Assembly: GCA_032164295.1 (NCBI GenBank)
Contig: JAJHTX010000006.1
Location: forward strand, 2,480,001-2,544,000
Length of the DNA stretch: 64,000 nt
DNA from: Inonotus obliquus
Taxonomy: Eukaryota; Basidiomycota; Agaricomycetes; Hymenochaetales; Hymenochaetaceae
Direction of reading: 5' to 3'
Positions 40,245 through 53,000 of this stretch are shown in pieces. Every line of letters starts with the position of its first letter. The stretch's first letter is position 1. The notes beneath the pieces are model-generated. The model had not been told where the DNA came from. It did not search any database and worked only from the letters and a program-made list of their open reading frames with translations. The position numbers and the translations under genes are program-made.

Positions 40245-40454
40245 AAAGAAACGAGTCGTTTTTACACTCGTTTAAGCATGTCATGACATTCGAATAGAGA
40301 CATAAATTTCGTTTGGAAGAAAACGAATGGTGGATGAGTAATTGAACGAACATGAGGGAGGAAGGGAATAAGGTAATTGGAATGTGGAAGGATTAGAATC
40401 AGAATGAATGCAAAAATAGAAGTGAATAAAAAGCGGGGGAAGGGAAATCGTCTC

Positions 40455-42789
40455 TCATTTCCTTGTTTGGCCATAATACGGAGGTGGTGGTGTTGATGTC
40501 ACCCCAGCGCCCTCTGTCATACTAGGCGGTGCTGGTAATGATTTCTCACTCCTTCGGAGTGGCAACAGAGCAGGACGAGAAGGAGCATCCAGAGCGTTAG
40601 CGCCTGGAGGAATAGGTAGTACTTTTCCTTTCTTCTTCGTCGCAACGGGATTCAGTGGTGGCGCACTAACACCCCCTCCGCCTCCAACAACAGACGAGGG
40701 TGTGAAGATATTCACTAGTTTCTGCTGCCAACGCACGTCTTCATCACTATCCGCCCTTGTACCCACCCTCGTCTCTTGGGCTTCGGCGCGAGCACTATCA
40801 GCATCACTGTGAGCATTAATTTCTAGTATTCGCGTTAATGGACGGCCACGAGATCGATGAGGGCGAGGAGGAGGGTTCGGACGATTGCTTAGAGGGTCGT
40901 CCAAAGGCGCAGGATCTCGGCGTCGATTGGGTCTAAGAAGAGCGTGTGGCGATACAGGCTCGAGTAACGCGTTGACATCATCATCCCAATAATTCGCTAC
41001 ATGTGCATCTGTTGCATTATTTCCGTTCACTCTCCTACTCGTATTCCATCTCCTGATACGCTCGATCTGCTCCTGAGTGTTAGAAGTCCCCTCGGCCCTC
41101 GTCTGTGAAGTTGACTCTGCAACGGACATGGGAATGGACGCTGTTGAGGGTGATAAAAGGTCGTTTTGTTCGCCCTGTGTAGGCATGTAAAGTGGTGTCG
41201 GACTGAACGGCGATACGTTTCTTCTGCTTCCTTGTCGTTGATTATGTCCTCCTGTTCCCGCCGGGCTTTGCGACCGATTCTGTAAATTCCGGGCCTGTAA
41301 AAGCCGCATCTTCTCAGACCTCACATTCACAGCATACGGATGTGCGTTTGCATCCGCCCTGTATTGCGGAAATGACCCAGCAGAGCTTGGTGTATCGAGC
41401 GTCGTAGGCGTTATAGGCGAGGGTGTACCCGTTGTTGCCAACGTTCTACTTCCCTTCGCCTGCGCTTCGGCTCCTGGCACCCCGCGCCTTGCGAACGGCG
41501 GCAGAGAGAAGTATGTACGTCCGCGGTACGAATTGGAGTCTTCGCTCATGGTTAACCCACCTCCGACAAATCTCACACGTCCGCTACTTCCACCCCGGCT
41601 CCCGTCACTTCTTCTTCCATGCCCACTGCGTGGAGCGAAGAAAGGTTGTATCACCTGTGCAGTTTCATCTTCTCTCATTCTCGATCTACGCACGCACATC
41701 CACCATGATCCTATCATGAGAAATATCCCAGCCAGGGAGCCGAGAGTCGCACCGACAATAGTTCCCGTGCTTGAATCAGAAGAGTCGGATGGATTCGTAG
41801 AGGAAGCTGAAGACCCGTCCGTTGGAAGGGCAGATAGAGAAGTAAGAAAGCCTCCAGTCGTCGGGTTGGCTAGAGGGGTAAAGGTGTTCGGAGTCGCTGA
41901 ATTTGGCGAAGTGGGAAGTAGAAAAAAAGTCAGTGCATTTGACGCTTCGTACCAGGGGATTCAGAAGACGAACATGATGTTGCCAGGTAGTCAATGGTAG
42001 TCCATGTTGCTACAGGTATCCGCGTCGTACTAACTAGGGAATCGTCCGTACTGAGGTGGCACGTTGAGATCATCCACTGTTAAAGTAAATGGTAACTGCA
42101 TTGAAACTCACGTATATACAATCCTGTCCAGCATCACAAGTGCCTTCACATCTGCATGCCCGTTCTCAAGCCTCAACGAGTGCTCAACATCCCCGTCTAG
42201 TCCATCCTGCAAAAACACCAACTGATCATACAAATACGTCCGATTGCCATCGGCAGTTAGCGAGAAGGTGGTAACACGCTCGCCATCGAGGAAGAACGTC
42301 ATGTCCGTCGTGCCCGTTGGAGAAGTTAACGAACGAACGAGAATACAGTAAACGTACACAGCGGTCCCTAGAATCATCCGTAGAAATCGAAATCAGTTTG
42401 AACGCATGTAAGCATACAGAAGTCCGAGTGGAGATATAGGAGCAAGATGTGACGGAACAATAGAAAGTGTCGTGCTCGTACTCACCAGTAAAATTCGCAG
42501 TCGCACTTGAGATGACTCCGGCATTCGCGCCAGTCTCATTCGCTGGGTAGTACGTCGTATCGTGCCATGTCTGGTGATATGCCTGAGTGGCATCTGGGCG
42601 GGCGGTACACGACCTGCAGATATTTCCTTGGGTCCATGCCGAGGCCGGATTGTATACGATCTGTGCACCTGTATTCTCATCGCCGAAGGTGTCATCAATT
42701 GTTACGTTTACTGGGTCCGCATGGACGAAAGTTGGGAAGGCGGAGAATAGGAGAACACCTGAGAGTAAGGCGACATAAAGGTGTATCAT
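40455..42789 (-). CDS. Single-pass membrane protein with secreted N-terminal domain and long cytoplasmic tail
   Basis: The preferred start (42789) gives a signal peptide, MIHLYVALLSGVLLFSAF. The ectodomain, VNVTIDDTFGDENTGAQIVY ... CRSCTARPD ... TWHDTTYYP in exon 1 (to 42486), continues with GTAVYVYCILVRS...DMTFFLDGE...DRIVY in exon 2 (42367-42112). This is a lectin-like beta domain common in Agaricomycete surface proteins. After a Ser/Thr-rich stalk come one membrane helix (TIVGATLGSLAGIFLMIGSW, about 41750) and a basic stop-transfer CVRRSR. A ~400-residue Ser/Pro/Arg-rich tail follows, ending PPPPYYGQTRK at 40455. An upstream ATG at 42828 in the same frame would hide the signal peptide. Function is unknown; a cell-surface sensor or adhesin is a guess. 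Exons after the second are not firmly placed. Confidence 0.75.
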
Positions 42790-43631
42790 GGTTTGGCAGA
42801 GAGACGCAGAGAGACGACGAATCAACATAAGCTAATAAATTGGGCTGGAAAGACAAGTTCTGCCAAACGTCGTCAAAATGCAATACCAAGTCGGGTAACG
42901 GCTTCCGCTGAACTTTCTCCAAGTTAGACGCAGTAGTACAGCGCCCCGACGCGGTTCTTGCGGGGCCGGAGACCTGTTCGTACTTGCTCGTTCAACCGGG
43001 ACCAGCAAATTTTCGCTGGATCAGACAGAGAGGAATGAGTCGGGATTTGGTCCCCGCCAGAGAAAGTGGAGAAGAAGGATGAGGTTCAGGATGGAGAGAC
43101 AGAACATTCGACATAGAACGGCGCAAACTCACGGATGCAGTAAGCAACAAGAGGAGCAAGCAGGGTTCAAGATAGGACGCAATTGGCAACTGGACCCTAC
43201 CAGACCCTACCAAGGGAACTAGATCTTCGAATAGACCTAGTAAGAAAATCCAGAAGGCTGAACAGATCCTAGTAGACCCCTTTGAGAACCTTTGCAATCC
43301 CGAGATGGGATTTGATGTACATCAAGGACTTTGTTCAGCATCATGCCTCGGATTTATCGACGTAAATGGTCAAGAAACATGAATTGCCACTGATCGACGT
43401 TACGATGAGTATTTGATGCTACGCTTAACCGCAGCGCCGCCTCACGCTTTGCCGACGTCGACGGACATGTCAGGTGGACGGAGGAAGAGAGAGGAGGAGA
43501 CGCGGGGATGCTGTGGCAAACATGAGGATGAGGATGATCGCCAAAGAAAGATTGTACTCGAGTAACGCGTTGCTAACACGCGGCGTTACATCGTGACAAC
43601 CACGTTTGGCCACGCGGCCACTTGGCATGGA
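42790..43631. other. Divergent intergenic region
   Basis: Lies between two divergently transcribed genes. Minus-strand frames up to 101 aa (42992-43297) show nothing I recognise. Confidence 0.5.
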
Positions 43632-43638
43632 TATAAAA
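43632..43638 (+). promoter_or_regulatory. Probable TATA element
   Basis: TATAAAA, 102 bp before the ATG at 43740, followed by a CT-rich leader (CTCCTTCACTTCCG...). Confidence 0.5.
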
Positions 43639-43739
43639 AGTAACTAAAATACACCAAATTTATTTATTCTCGCTCCACCTCCTTCACTTCCGTTCTCTCT
43701 CCCTTTCATCCAGCAGCGTTCACTCGCGTTGTGTGGCAG

Positions 43740-44279
43740 ATGCCAGCTACACCCGGTGCGTCGCGTCCAACGCGTCTCCACAACTCCAAGCAGACTACTA
43801 CTAGTGCTATGCCGGCGCCGAAACGCTCTGCAAGTGCTCCGATACCTCGGGCGGCTCATACTCCTAGACACCGCCCGTCCACCTCATCAGCGCAGCAGTA
43901 CAGATCGAAACCAACTTCACCCAAACCTCAATCCCGACCGGCACAGCCGTCTCGTTCGCGCTCAGTTCCCAATCAGAAATCTAGCTCAAGGAGCTACACA
44001 AAGAGCTCGGGCAAAGCGTCGTACTCCACTCCACGTAAGCACATTGATCCTCTTTCTCCTTCCACTCCATAAGCTCAACGGTCAACGTTTTTTGATACTT
44101 TTAACTCAGATCATTCTCGTTCTGCTGGTCAGAAATCGGGCACACAACACGTCCATCGACAGCCCGGCTCCTCTTCTTCTCGACCGGTGTACGTTGTCTG
44201 TAATCGCAAGCATTTCGACGATAGTTTCTACGCTCGGTGCCAGCGTGTGCTTCGCAAGTACGTCAAGTGGGGTAGATAG
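43740..44279 (+). CDS. Small basic protein, two exons, 154 aa, unknown
   Basis: Exons 43740-44034 and 44110-44279 keep frame across a GT-AG intron of 75 bp. Residues 1-~115 are low-complexity and rich in Ser, Arg, Pro and Thr. The C-terminal ~40 residues (VYVVCNRKHFDDSFYARCQR, then VLRKYVKW) look folded, with two Cys, and carry most of the aromatic residues. There is no family I recognise. The TATA element, CT-rich leader and clean intron support a real gene. Confidence 0.65.
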
Positions 44280-45591
44280 CCGTACACGTTGCCTTCGGAC
44301 CATGATCACGACTTCGGAACAATGATCCCGCTCTCATTTGAGATTATCACAGGCACTCGATCACGCTCTTTCACCCCTTTGTCCCACGTATAGATCGATA
44401 AGGTTATAGAACGCTTGTTACCGTATATTTATCCTCTTTCTTTCTGGTACATACTGTTGTTACATATCACATACCATGCTATTGTAGGCTGTATTCTCTA
44501 TCTGGGTCATTTTGTATTTTTTGTGATGTACTAATTGCTGGAAATTTGTATTGGATTTAGAACGAACATAAATAGTAGATTTTTTGTATGTTATGCATTT
44601 ATACCTACCCATCTCAACACGTTCAAGCCTTTCGCCTTTCGGAAGACCGGCCAGACCGGCCGAGAACTGGACGTGCAAGTAAATGACTTATGTAATGCCC
44701 ATCTAACACCAGGCTACCATTTTAGGTGAAAGTATTTCCAAATGCCTCTTGCGACGAGGAAAATGGGCAGCAGTCTTGCCTTTTGTGTACATCCCAGATA
44801 GCTGACTGGCGTCTCAAAGAGGCAATACCATTTCCCGTCACAGAAAACCAGAAAACCAGAGTTAATTATAGGTTCGTCCTTTGCAGACAGCTGCTGTCAT
44901 AAAATGTCATACTATGACACCATGTCCCCAGAGAAAGGTAATGTTATTTCCGTAAAAGGAGTGAAAGCACTTGTATGCATGTACGCAATCCAGTTGATAC
45001 CTTGATGCCTAACGAACGAGTTTGTAAAGACTAACTACGAGACGAGGAAAAAAATTGAGTGAGTGTAATGAAAAGGGGAATAGGGAATAGGGAATAGGGG
45101 GTATCGACTCCACAGTCCGCATAACAGATATATGTAACAGCTCAAGAGCAGTAATCAGAGTAAGGGTAAAAGAAAACAGCAGAAGAAAGAGGAAAAATGA
45201 CATATGAAGGAGTGGACTGAGTAGGTTACTGTACATCGATAATTCAATTGAAGTATGGCCAGAAAGGAGAGGGGAGGAGAGGAGAGGAAATGGTCAGGTT
45301 TGAAGGAGAGTGGTATGTAGTGAGAATATTGTGGGAATATGGTTATGGTTATGTGGTGCTGGTGTCGGTACGTGGAGGGTGGTGGGTGGTGATTGACAGA
45401 GAGCAACTTCCTATACAGGAGGGAAAAAAGAAAACTAAAAAGACCGTGGTTCCAGGTGAGACAAATGATACGAGTAAAGTAAGGGATTGAGAATGAGAGG
45501 GGGAATCCGCGGAGCAGTCTATATACATGGGCAATAAGTAAGTGGATAAAGGGACTTCGGGGGTGGACGACGGGGCTTCGAAAGTCTCGAA
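44280..45591. other. Intergenic region
   Basis: Convergent 3' ends: downstream of the small plus-strand gene and of the minus-strand CLIP-170 gene. It holds simple purine-rich runs (GGGAATAGGGAATAGGG near 45078; GGAGGGTGGTGGGTGG near 45375) and no convincing gene. Probably 3' UTRs. Confidence 0.55.
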
Positions 45592-48500
45592 TCAAAACAC
45601 GTCAGAAGAATATGGACAATCCGCAGCCAAATGACCTCGTCCTTCACAATCCTCACAGAACAACTCGGTCTCACTCTTTGCAGACTTTTGTCCATTAATA
45701 GAAACATCAGGCGCAGAACCATCTTTAAGCAAAGGACACGAAAATATATCATGTCCGGGTGCTTCGCAAATTTCGCACACCTCCGCCTCGGATTCCGCTT
45801 CGGAACTACCTTCTTTACCCGATGACACGGATTTAGTAATGGAACCGTTGACGAGAATCGTACCGGTACTACTCGTCGCGGAATGATGATATCGTGGCTC
45901 TGGATAGGATTCCGTACTTGATTTCGACGGTCGCTTGGATTGCTTCTGCCGAAGGCGTTCAATCTCACGTTCGAGTTCGTCCTAAGCGAGAACATGAGTA
46001 AAGATGACGGATGGATGAGTCGTGTGAGTTTAATGTTACGTACCTCCCGATAAATCTACAAATGAGTTACACGCGAGGTAGGTAATGAGATTAATTGACA
46101 GTCAGTGATTAGCCCACGATTACGTGGCAAGCGACACACCTTCGCTTCGACAAGACTCTCAAGCTCGCTGACTTCCTTGTTAAGCTGCGGAGCTCCGATG
46201 AATATACATTAATGTTACTGGGAAAAAATCCACCAACCTCGTGGATCGTCCGAGCATTCTTCTTCTCGATTTCAGCAAGCTGCTTACGCAATCGTTCAAC
46301 TTCCGCCTGCTAAAAAAATACGAAAACGTTTGAGTCGTGAAACAATCAGTGCAGAAGAGAACACAAGAGGCGTACAGTATTCTTTGAGTCACTGTTCGTT
46401 CCTTCTCCGGACGCTGAGTTGAGCGCACGCTCTTCGTCAAGTAGGTCTTGCTCAATATTCTCTTCTAAGACCTTCACCTCCTAAACCGGATAGTAAGTAG
46501 GTGAAAGAACAGGTAACCATAAGGAATAGCTTACATGTCGAAGAGTCTCGGTCTCCTTGGTGAGCATACTATTCTCCGACTCCAGCATCTTGTTCCTAGA
46601 GGAGAGTGTTGAGATCTCCTTCTGGAGTTCTTGCACAATATGTCTTTTCGAACCACGCAATTGAATCAGAAAATCAACAATATCAAGATCGGAGACCTCT
46701 TACTTGAGTCCCTTGATTTCGTCCTTGTAAGGATTAACATCCTGTTTTGACGGTGTTGACGAAGTTGGGGGTGGCATATCCTGCAGGCCAACATTAATCG
46801 GTCTATCTCGGTTGAGAGTCTTCCGTGCTGCCTCGAGTTCGGAAGTCTTCTCATCCAGAGCCCGACGCAGTTCCGCAACGGCAGTTCGTTCTCGCTCAAG
46901 TTTGGCTGACAAGTCCGATCGAGAGTGCTCCAGCTTAGAAATCGCAATACGAAGTCAATGTAACGAACGACAGTCAATTCAAGAATAAGACATACCTCGG
47001 ATTTCTCAGCATCAAGACTCTCAACTGCTCTTCTGAGACTGGACACTGAGCTCGATGTGCTGAGAGCATCCTGCCTAGCGGCATCAAGGTCTTGCACGGC
47101 CTCCTTCCGTGCGCTACGAGCAGCCTCCAGAAGATCTTTGAGCTGGGCGACCTCTTCGGAGTGTCGTTCACGCTCGATGGGAAGGACCCGAGATGATTCG
47201 TCATCCCGTGAACGCTCTGATGAGCTGCGAGCTTGTACACTCTCCAGCGCCTGCCGGGATTATCAGTTGAATTCCATAATTTCAAGCACATCACTTACGG
47301 CGATTTCTGCTCGTAGACCTTCGATCTCTGCCTGTGCATTCTCGAGCGTAATCGTGTTCTCTCGCAGAGCCTCCTCGGCTTCCTCGGCCTTCGCCCTCGT
47401 GAAGCTCTCGCCCTTCGCCAGGTTCTCCAACTCCCTCCTAGTCTCGGCGAGTTCGTTCTTCAAGGCTACTTCATTCTCCTTGTGCCTCTGAATCCGGTTG
47501 CGGGTAACTGCTTCTTCCCTCTCAAGGCTGTTCCGTGCATCCTCAAGCATGTCTTCGAGAGATGAGATCCTGGCTTGTAAATGCGCAACTTGCTCTCGGA
47601 GCGCTTCGTTATCGATCCTTGTTGCTTCATCGTGTCCGGAGCTGCTTACGCTTCGTGATAATGAGCCACGTCGCTTCAGCTGTTCATCCAGCTTGTCGAC
47701 GGCATCCTCTAGCTGGTAACGCCTTGCGTCAGAAGCAGCAAGACGCTCCTCGTAAAGAGCAATAGTCTCTTGTCCTGCTTGCCGCAGCTCGTCAATCTGT
47801 GCCGAAAGATCCTTGCGAGTTTCTTCCAAGTCCGTCGCTGCCTTCTTCACTCGGCCTTCCAGTAGATTGATCTCCGCATCCTTGGCTTGTATAATACCTT
47901 CGTTCTGGCCAGCCTCGTTCGCCTTCACTTCAATCGCTTCTTTGAGGCTAGCAACTAGTGACTGCGAATCGTCGAGTTTGGCTTGTAAGTCCTTGATACG
48001 CGCGTCCTCTTCTGCTTTGGCCGTTTGCAAGGCACTATTGGAAGATTGGACCGAACGCTCGAGTGACTCGATTTTGGTGTTGCGCTCGTCGATTGTTCGT
48101 TCGGAGGACTTCACTTGTGATTCAAGCTCCTTTACTCTATTTAGAGCTCGGTCACGTTCCGTCGTAAGAGCCTCCGTTTCACCCAGTTTCGGAGCTGTAG
48201 ATCGAGTTTCTTCAAGCTCAGTCTTCAGTTGCGTGTTCTCACGCTCGAGACTCTCCACACGCTCTTGCAACAACTGGCGCGACGCGTCGAACTTCGGGCT
48301 GAAGATAGAATCTTCCTGTAAAGCGGTGGTGCTGGACCGGCGCTGAGGGGATTCTGGGCGACTCGGCTTCCCCGACAGCAAACTCTGGATCTTGTCCTTC
48401 AAGGCTTTACTGTTGTTCTGTATGCTCGTCAAGCTCTCTAGTCCATCGTCTTCGACAGCAGTCTCGTTACTTGTGGTACTGAACGTCGGAGTAGCAGGTT

Positions 48501-49756
48501 TGTCATTAAGTGAAATGCTCCTCTGCCCGGTTCCGCCGCTGGGTGGCGACGGAGGTGGGGGCATAGCAACAGCGGATGGTATACGAGCTCGCGGTGTTGC
48601 AGTGAGGGACGGTCTACCGGTGCCGAAGCGCTTCGGTGTTCCAAAGCTGAGACGAGTATTCGGCTTCGGAGTTCCAGCAGGGGTTCCTGTCCCGCCAGAA
48701 GAACTCCTCGAGTCAGGACGAGAAGGGCTTGGCGGACCGCGAAAACGAGCTGGGCTACCGAGACCGATTCCTGTCTTCGTTGGACTTCCGGGAGGCATAC
48801 CCTTCCGCGACCGAGCAGACAGCTGCTGGGCAGTAACGCCGACATATTTACTTGCTCGACTTCCCGCAGTAATCTTGCTCATTGCAGACGCAGATGGGGT
48901 GTTATTCGCTGACGGAAGACCAAAGGATGGTCTCCCTACAGTTCGCGTCATTGGCATCGATGATGAGATGTCAAACGTTGACGACGGCGTCACTCGTCCG
49001 TTGCTCTTTGCAGGTGTCACTCGCCCGTTGTCAATGGGTGTGATTCGACCATACAGCGAAGTCGATGACGTGCGTCCAGGACCAGGAAGAGAAGCTCTAG
49101 ACGAGGATACTGACGAGCTTCTCGAGTGCGTGCCTCGCCCTGCGGTTGGAGCAGATAGCTTGCCGTATGCGACAAAAACACCACACTTCTCTGGACAAGA
49201 AAAATACGGAACACTGTGCTCCATGAGCCTCTTGTACGCATAAGTGCCATTTTTTGATTAGCAAAACTCACCCTCCAACAGATCCATTATTCTTGCCTAA
49301 CCCTGCAAACCCTCCACTTAGTTCAACACCAGCCCAAACACCCTGCTTCCCCGAAATTTCCCCAACAAAGCGTAGCTTGCCCTCAAACCCCAGACTCTCA
49401 ATTCGAACGGCATCACCAACAACAAATTCCTTCTGTCTATGTAATGCCCGCTCCAATTGTTGACTTTCAGGACGATGTTGCGGTGCAGACGTCCTTCTAA
49501 ATTGTCCGCTCGGTGTTTTTGGTCGCGAGTTGACACTCGAAGCAGAAGATGGTGGCCTTGGGATGGTTGGGTTATTCGCAGAGACTGAGCGGGCTGTGTA
49601 CCGCGCAGGATCATTAGACTTTACAGCGTCGTGAAAAGCCTTTGAAGCTTCCAGGTCGGGCGGGAGAGGGTCATGAGCAGATGCTGAGGAGGAATAGGAG
49701 CGTAACCGCCCAGGGGTTGGAATGCTTGACGTTCGGGGTTTCCCCACCGACGACAT
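45592..49756 (-). CDS. CLIP-170 family microtubule plus-end tracking protein
   Basis: CLIP-170 (Bik1/Tip1 in yeasts) binds microtubule plus ends and helps target dynein and actin regulators. Exon 1 (49756-49272) has a Ser/Pro-rich lead and then a CAP-Gly domain (VGDAVRIES...GKLRFVGEI...GVWAGVEL...GKNNGSV). Exon 2 (49213-47299) completes it (PYFSCPEKCGVFV). A basic Ser-rich linker follows, then ~450 residues of coiled coil that continue through exons 47250-46996, 46933-46704 and smaller ones. The last exon has two C-terminal zinc knuckles, CEICEAPGHDIFSC and CEDCEGRGHLAADC, ending SDVF at 45592. There is a single CAP-Gly, as in fungi. Junctions between 46650 and 46000 are not exact. Confidence 0.92.
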
Positions 49757-50039
49757 GTTAACAAAATGACGTTGCAGCAGTCACGAGTACAGCCAGTGTT
49801 CTTGAATTGTAAGTAGCAAAGCGAGAAAGCGAAGGAGGTCGTAGATACTTCAAGCGCGTTGTGCGGGCACTGCCAAAGCGCGTCGCGTGTGGTCATTTCA
49901 CGTTACCTTCTGTTCACAATTTTATTACCATATTTGGAAATATAAATCATGTGACATAAGTTGCATATATCTACCCGAACAAAAAATAAATCGAAATAAA
50001 GTAAATTTACTTATAGCCCACCCCCACTCTTACCCATAC

Positions 50040-53000
50040 TCACGTGGGCGGTGGCAGAGTTATGAGTCTACCAACGGTGATCTCTGGACACTCCGAACGA
50101 CCACCACGCCGGTCGTGAACTTCGAATGTTCTCGCCGAAGGACATTTATCCAGGTCCGTGTTGGACTGGACTGACCAAAGTGTACCAGTGCCACGCTCAT
50201 CGATAAATGCGAACATATACGGATTTGAGTCAGACCCTGCGTTTACCGCAAATCCAACGGGTTCCTGAGGTAATGCCTCCGCGTCCGGGGTAGTAAATAT
50301 GTGCAGCGCCATGAAAGAGGGGTCCCCATGTTCACGATAAAGCGTAACGACCTCATCTCCATTCAACCATTCAGCAACATCGCCCGTGAGCGATCTACTT
50401 AGCTTACCTCTTGAATACCCAATAATCATCTTGTCTTGGTGACCGTAAAATACCACGGTACGCGCTGGCTGATACAGTTCATGGTCATCATGTGTCCAGG
50501 ACCGAAGGGTATTAGCCTCCTCCACATCTACTATAACGTTTTCACCAGAATCGGAGGTTATCAGTCCAGCCATCTGAGCTCCGACCTTCGCTTTGTCAAG
50601 GATAAGGATATTAAGACGATAGTGGTACGACCTACCTTGCTGCCATGAAGCAGAATATTCCTCGAGGTATGAGATAGCGTAATCGATGTATGCCCGCGCA
50701 ATATCAGCTGAGAACTTTCTCATTACATGTTAGTCCAAGCAGAAGATCATTCTTATAACGCAAACCTTTGAATGGATTGGTCCCTCAAGTTAATCACTGA
50801 AGCACGTCATGAAGCCATGAATGGAATTGAATTAGGAGTGAGCGTACCCAGTAAGCGAGAGGAATGCGGGTCATCGGGTACTTCCGCAATGCAAAACACA
50901 TAATTGTTGTGTAGCATTGCTGCATCAATTACTCGGTTGACCCTACATAACACAGAGACATTGATTGACCGAAGTTCCTGTAGGGTTTACTGAGTCCTTG
51001 TTGCGTGTCGTTCGAAATGACAAGTACCTTGCATGTTTTACTCTGATGGAAAGATGAGGAAATTGAGAGTAGTATGGAATTTGTCGTACTCACGAATAGC
51101 CGTATCATTGACCCGGTTACGCAGATGAAACCTACAAGCGGATTAGCCGCCACCCGATGCCGTTGTGTGAACGATAGTATCCTCTACACCGGCATCCTGC
51201 CAATTGATACACCTCACGGATGTAACCGCCTCCTTAAGGTGACCCACCATTTCCCCATGCCGCTACGTGCTCGTGAATATTTCCGTCGCCAATAGCCGTA
51301 ACATGCACCTACCTCGAAATCGTCCCTTATTCTCCACACAGAAACCGACCTGCGTGCCTTCACTAGCAGTTGGCTGAGGAAGCTGGGGAACCTGTCCAAA
51401 GAGCTAAGAAACGGCTTGTAGGTATTGATGCTGCACCTACCATGATATCAGATTTACTTCATCCATTCCAGGTATTCGTATCGTTTCCAACACAGAGCAC
51501 GAACTTTCCTGGTTCGCCAGTGGTCAGGGTCAGACTACAGTAATATCTTCCAAGTATACAAACCAAATCATAAACTGTCACCGTGTTCTTGCTGAATTAT
51601 GCATGTGGAGTGATAGTATTAATTTGCTTCTCTTATGCATAGAATGAGTTACTTACTGAGCGAGCGCGAGGAACCTTCCATTTGGTGAAAATTGTATCAA
51701 TCTTCCCGGGCCTTCGTCCATGGACTATGTGCGGCATGATTAACGAAGAATCTCCCGACAGATAATAGCCAAGTTTTCGCATACCTGTTCCCCCAGTTGC
51801 TCAATGGTCGAGGAGTTCGGATCAGTCCAAGTTGTATCCGGTACCTTCCCAGTGACGTCCCTAGATCCCTCCGACTCTGTCGTTCCCAAAGCGAGAAGTT
51901 CCTCGCTCGGCTTCTCAGAGGTGTCGAGAGACGGTGGGTCGTAGGGCGACTCAATGATATACTTAATGGGAGAAGCTGTTACAGCGTGGTCTTGATTTCT
52001 ATGTTAGTTGATACTAAATTAATCCATACGTGGACGTACCGAATTTAATACCCTCAGCTGTACCATCGTCCGGAGGTGATTGCGCGACTACACTGCGTGT
52101 CTTGAAGGGAGGGGTTCTTACCACGAAGAATGCGAGGAGTTCCTGCAAACGTCTCTTTGTCTTCCGACCGCGAGCTTTGATTGCGCTGACTCTATTCTCC
52201 CAAGCTTTTGTGAATGATACTAGGTACTTGCTCCTGTCGTAACCCTTGGCGCGCTTCCACTTCCACTGCTCTGAAAGGAACCACGCAGCAAGTATTAAGA
52301 TAGCGTATGCGTTTATACCAGCGAAGGTAGTCGGGACGGCGGCAGAAGCTAGCACTCCCTGATTGCAAGGTGAAAGCGGTCGGCCATTCATAAAAAGAAA
52401 GACTTTTAATGCAGACACACCTGCTGTTGTCCAATTTGGAATGCGAGAAGGCACAGTCCGATCGAGAACGTTAGAAGTGCACCTACTAACGAGAACATTG
52501 GACCATTTCGGAACCAGGTATAAAATGACGAAGGAAGAGCAAGACGTGGCTGACACCTGCTCCTTGCCATGAGCTTAAGCGCCCATCTCTGACATGTATA
52601 GACTTACACGGATGATTGACTCCATGTCATCACAAGAAGACTGTACACCGCCGAGGAGGCGCTAAAGACTAACGATGTGAACCACAGGGTGTTGGTTATG
52701 GTTGTTAAAGCGGAGGCCGCTTCCTCGGTAGTTATCTGAAGTGTCGTCGCAGTGGTACTAGAAAGGAATGTCGCAACGGTGGTCAGATTCAAGTATCGCT
52801 GACTCGAAAAGTCTTGCGCTTGACGAAGCGCCCAAATTTCTTTCTAGTGGTCAGTATCTGAAGCACACGTTCAACCAAGGGTATATCCTCACCTTTCTCA
52901 GCGATGTTCGTCAGTCCACTAATGAAAGAGTCAAAATCCCGTACCAGCGGCCTAAACATGTCGTCGAGATACTGGTCTACACGGCAGCCAGAACCACGGC

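Noticed and set aside
47057..49243. Long plus-strand ORFs (144-283 aa) opposite the CLIP-170 gene
   Set aside because: Ser/Arg/Leu-rich antisense translations of a coiled-coil coding sequence with typical codon bias.
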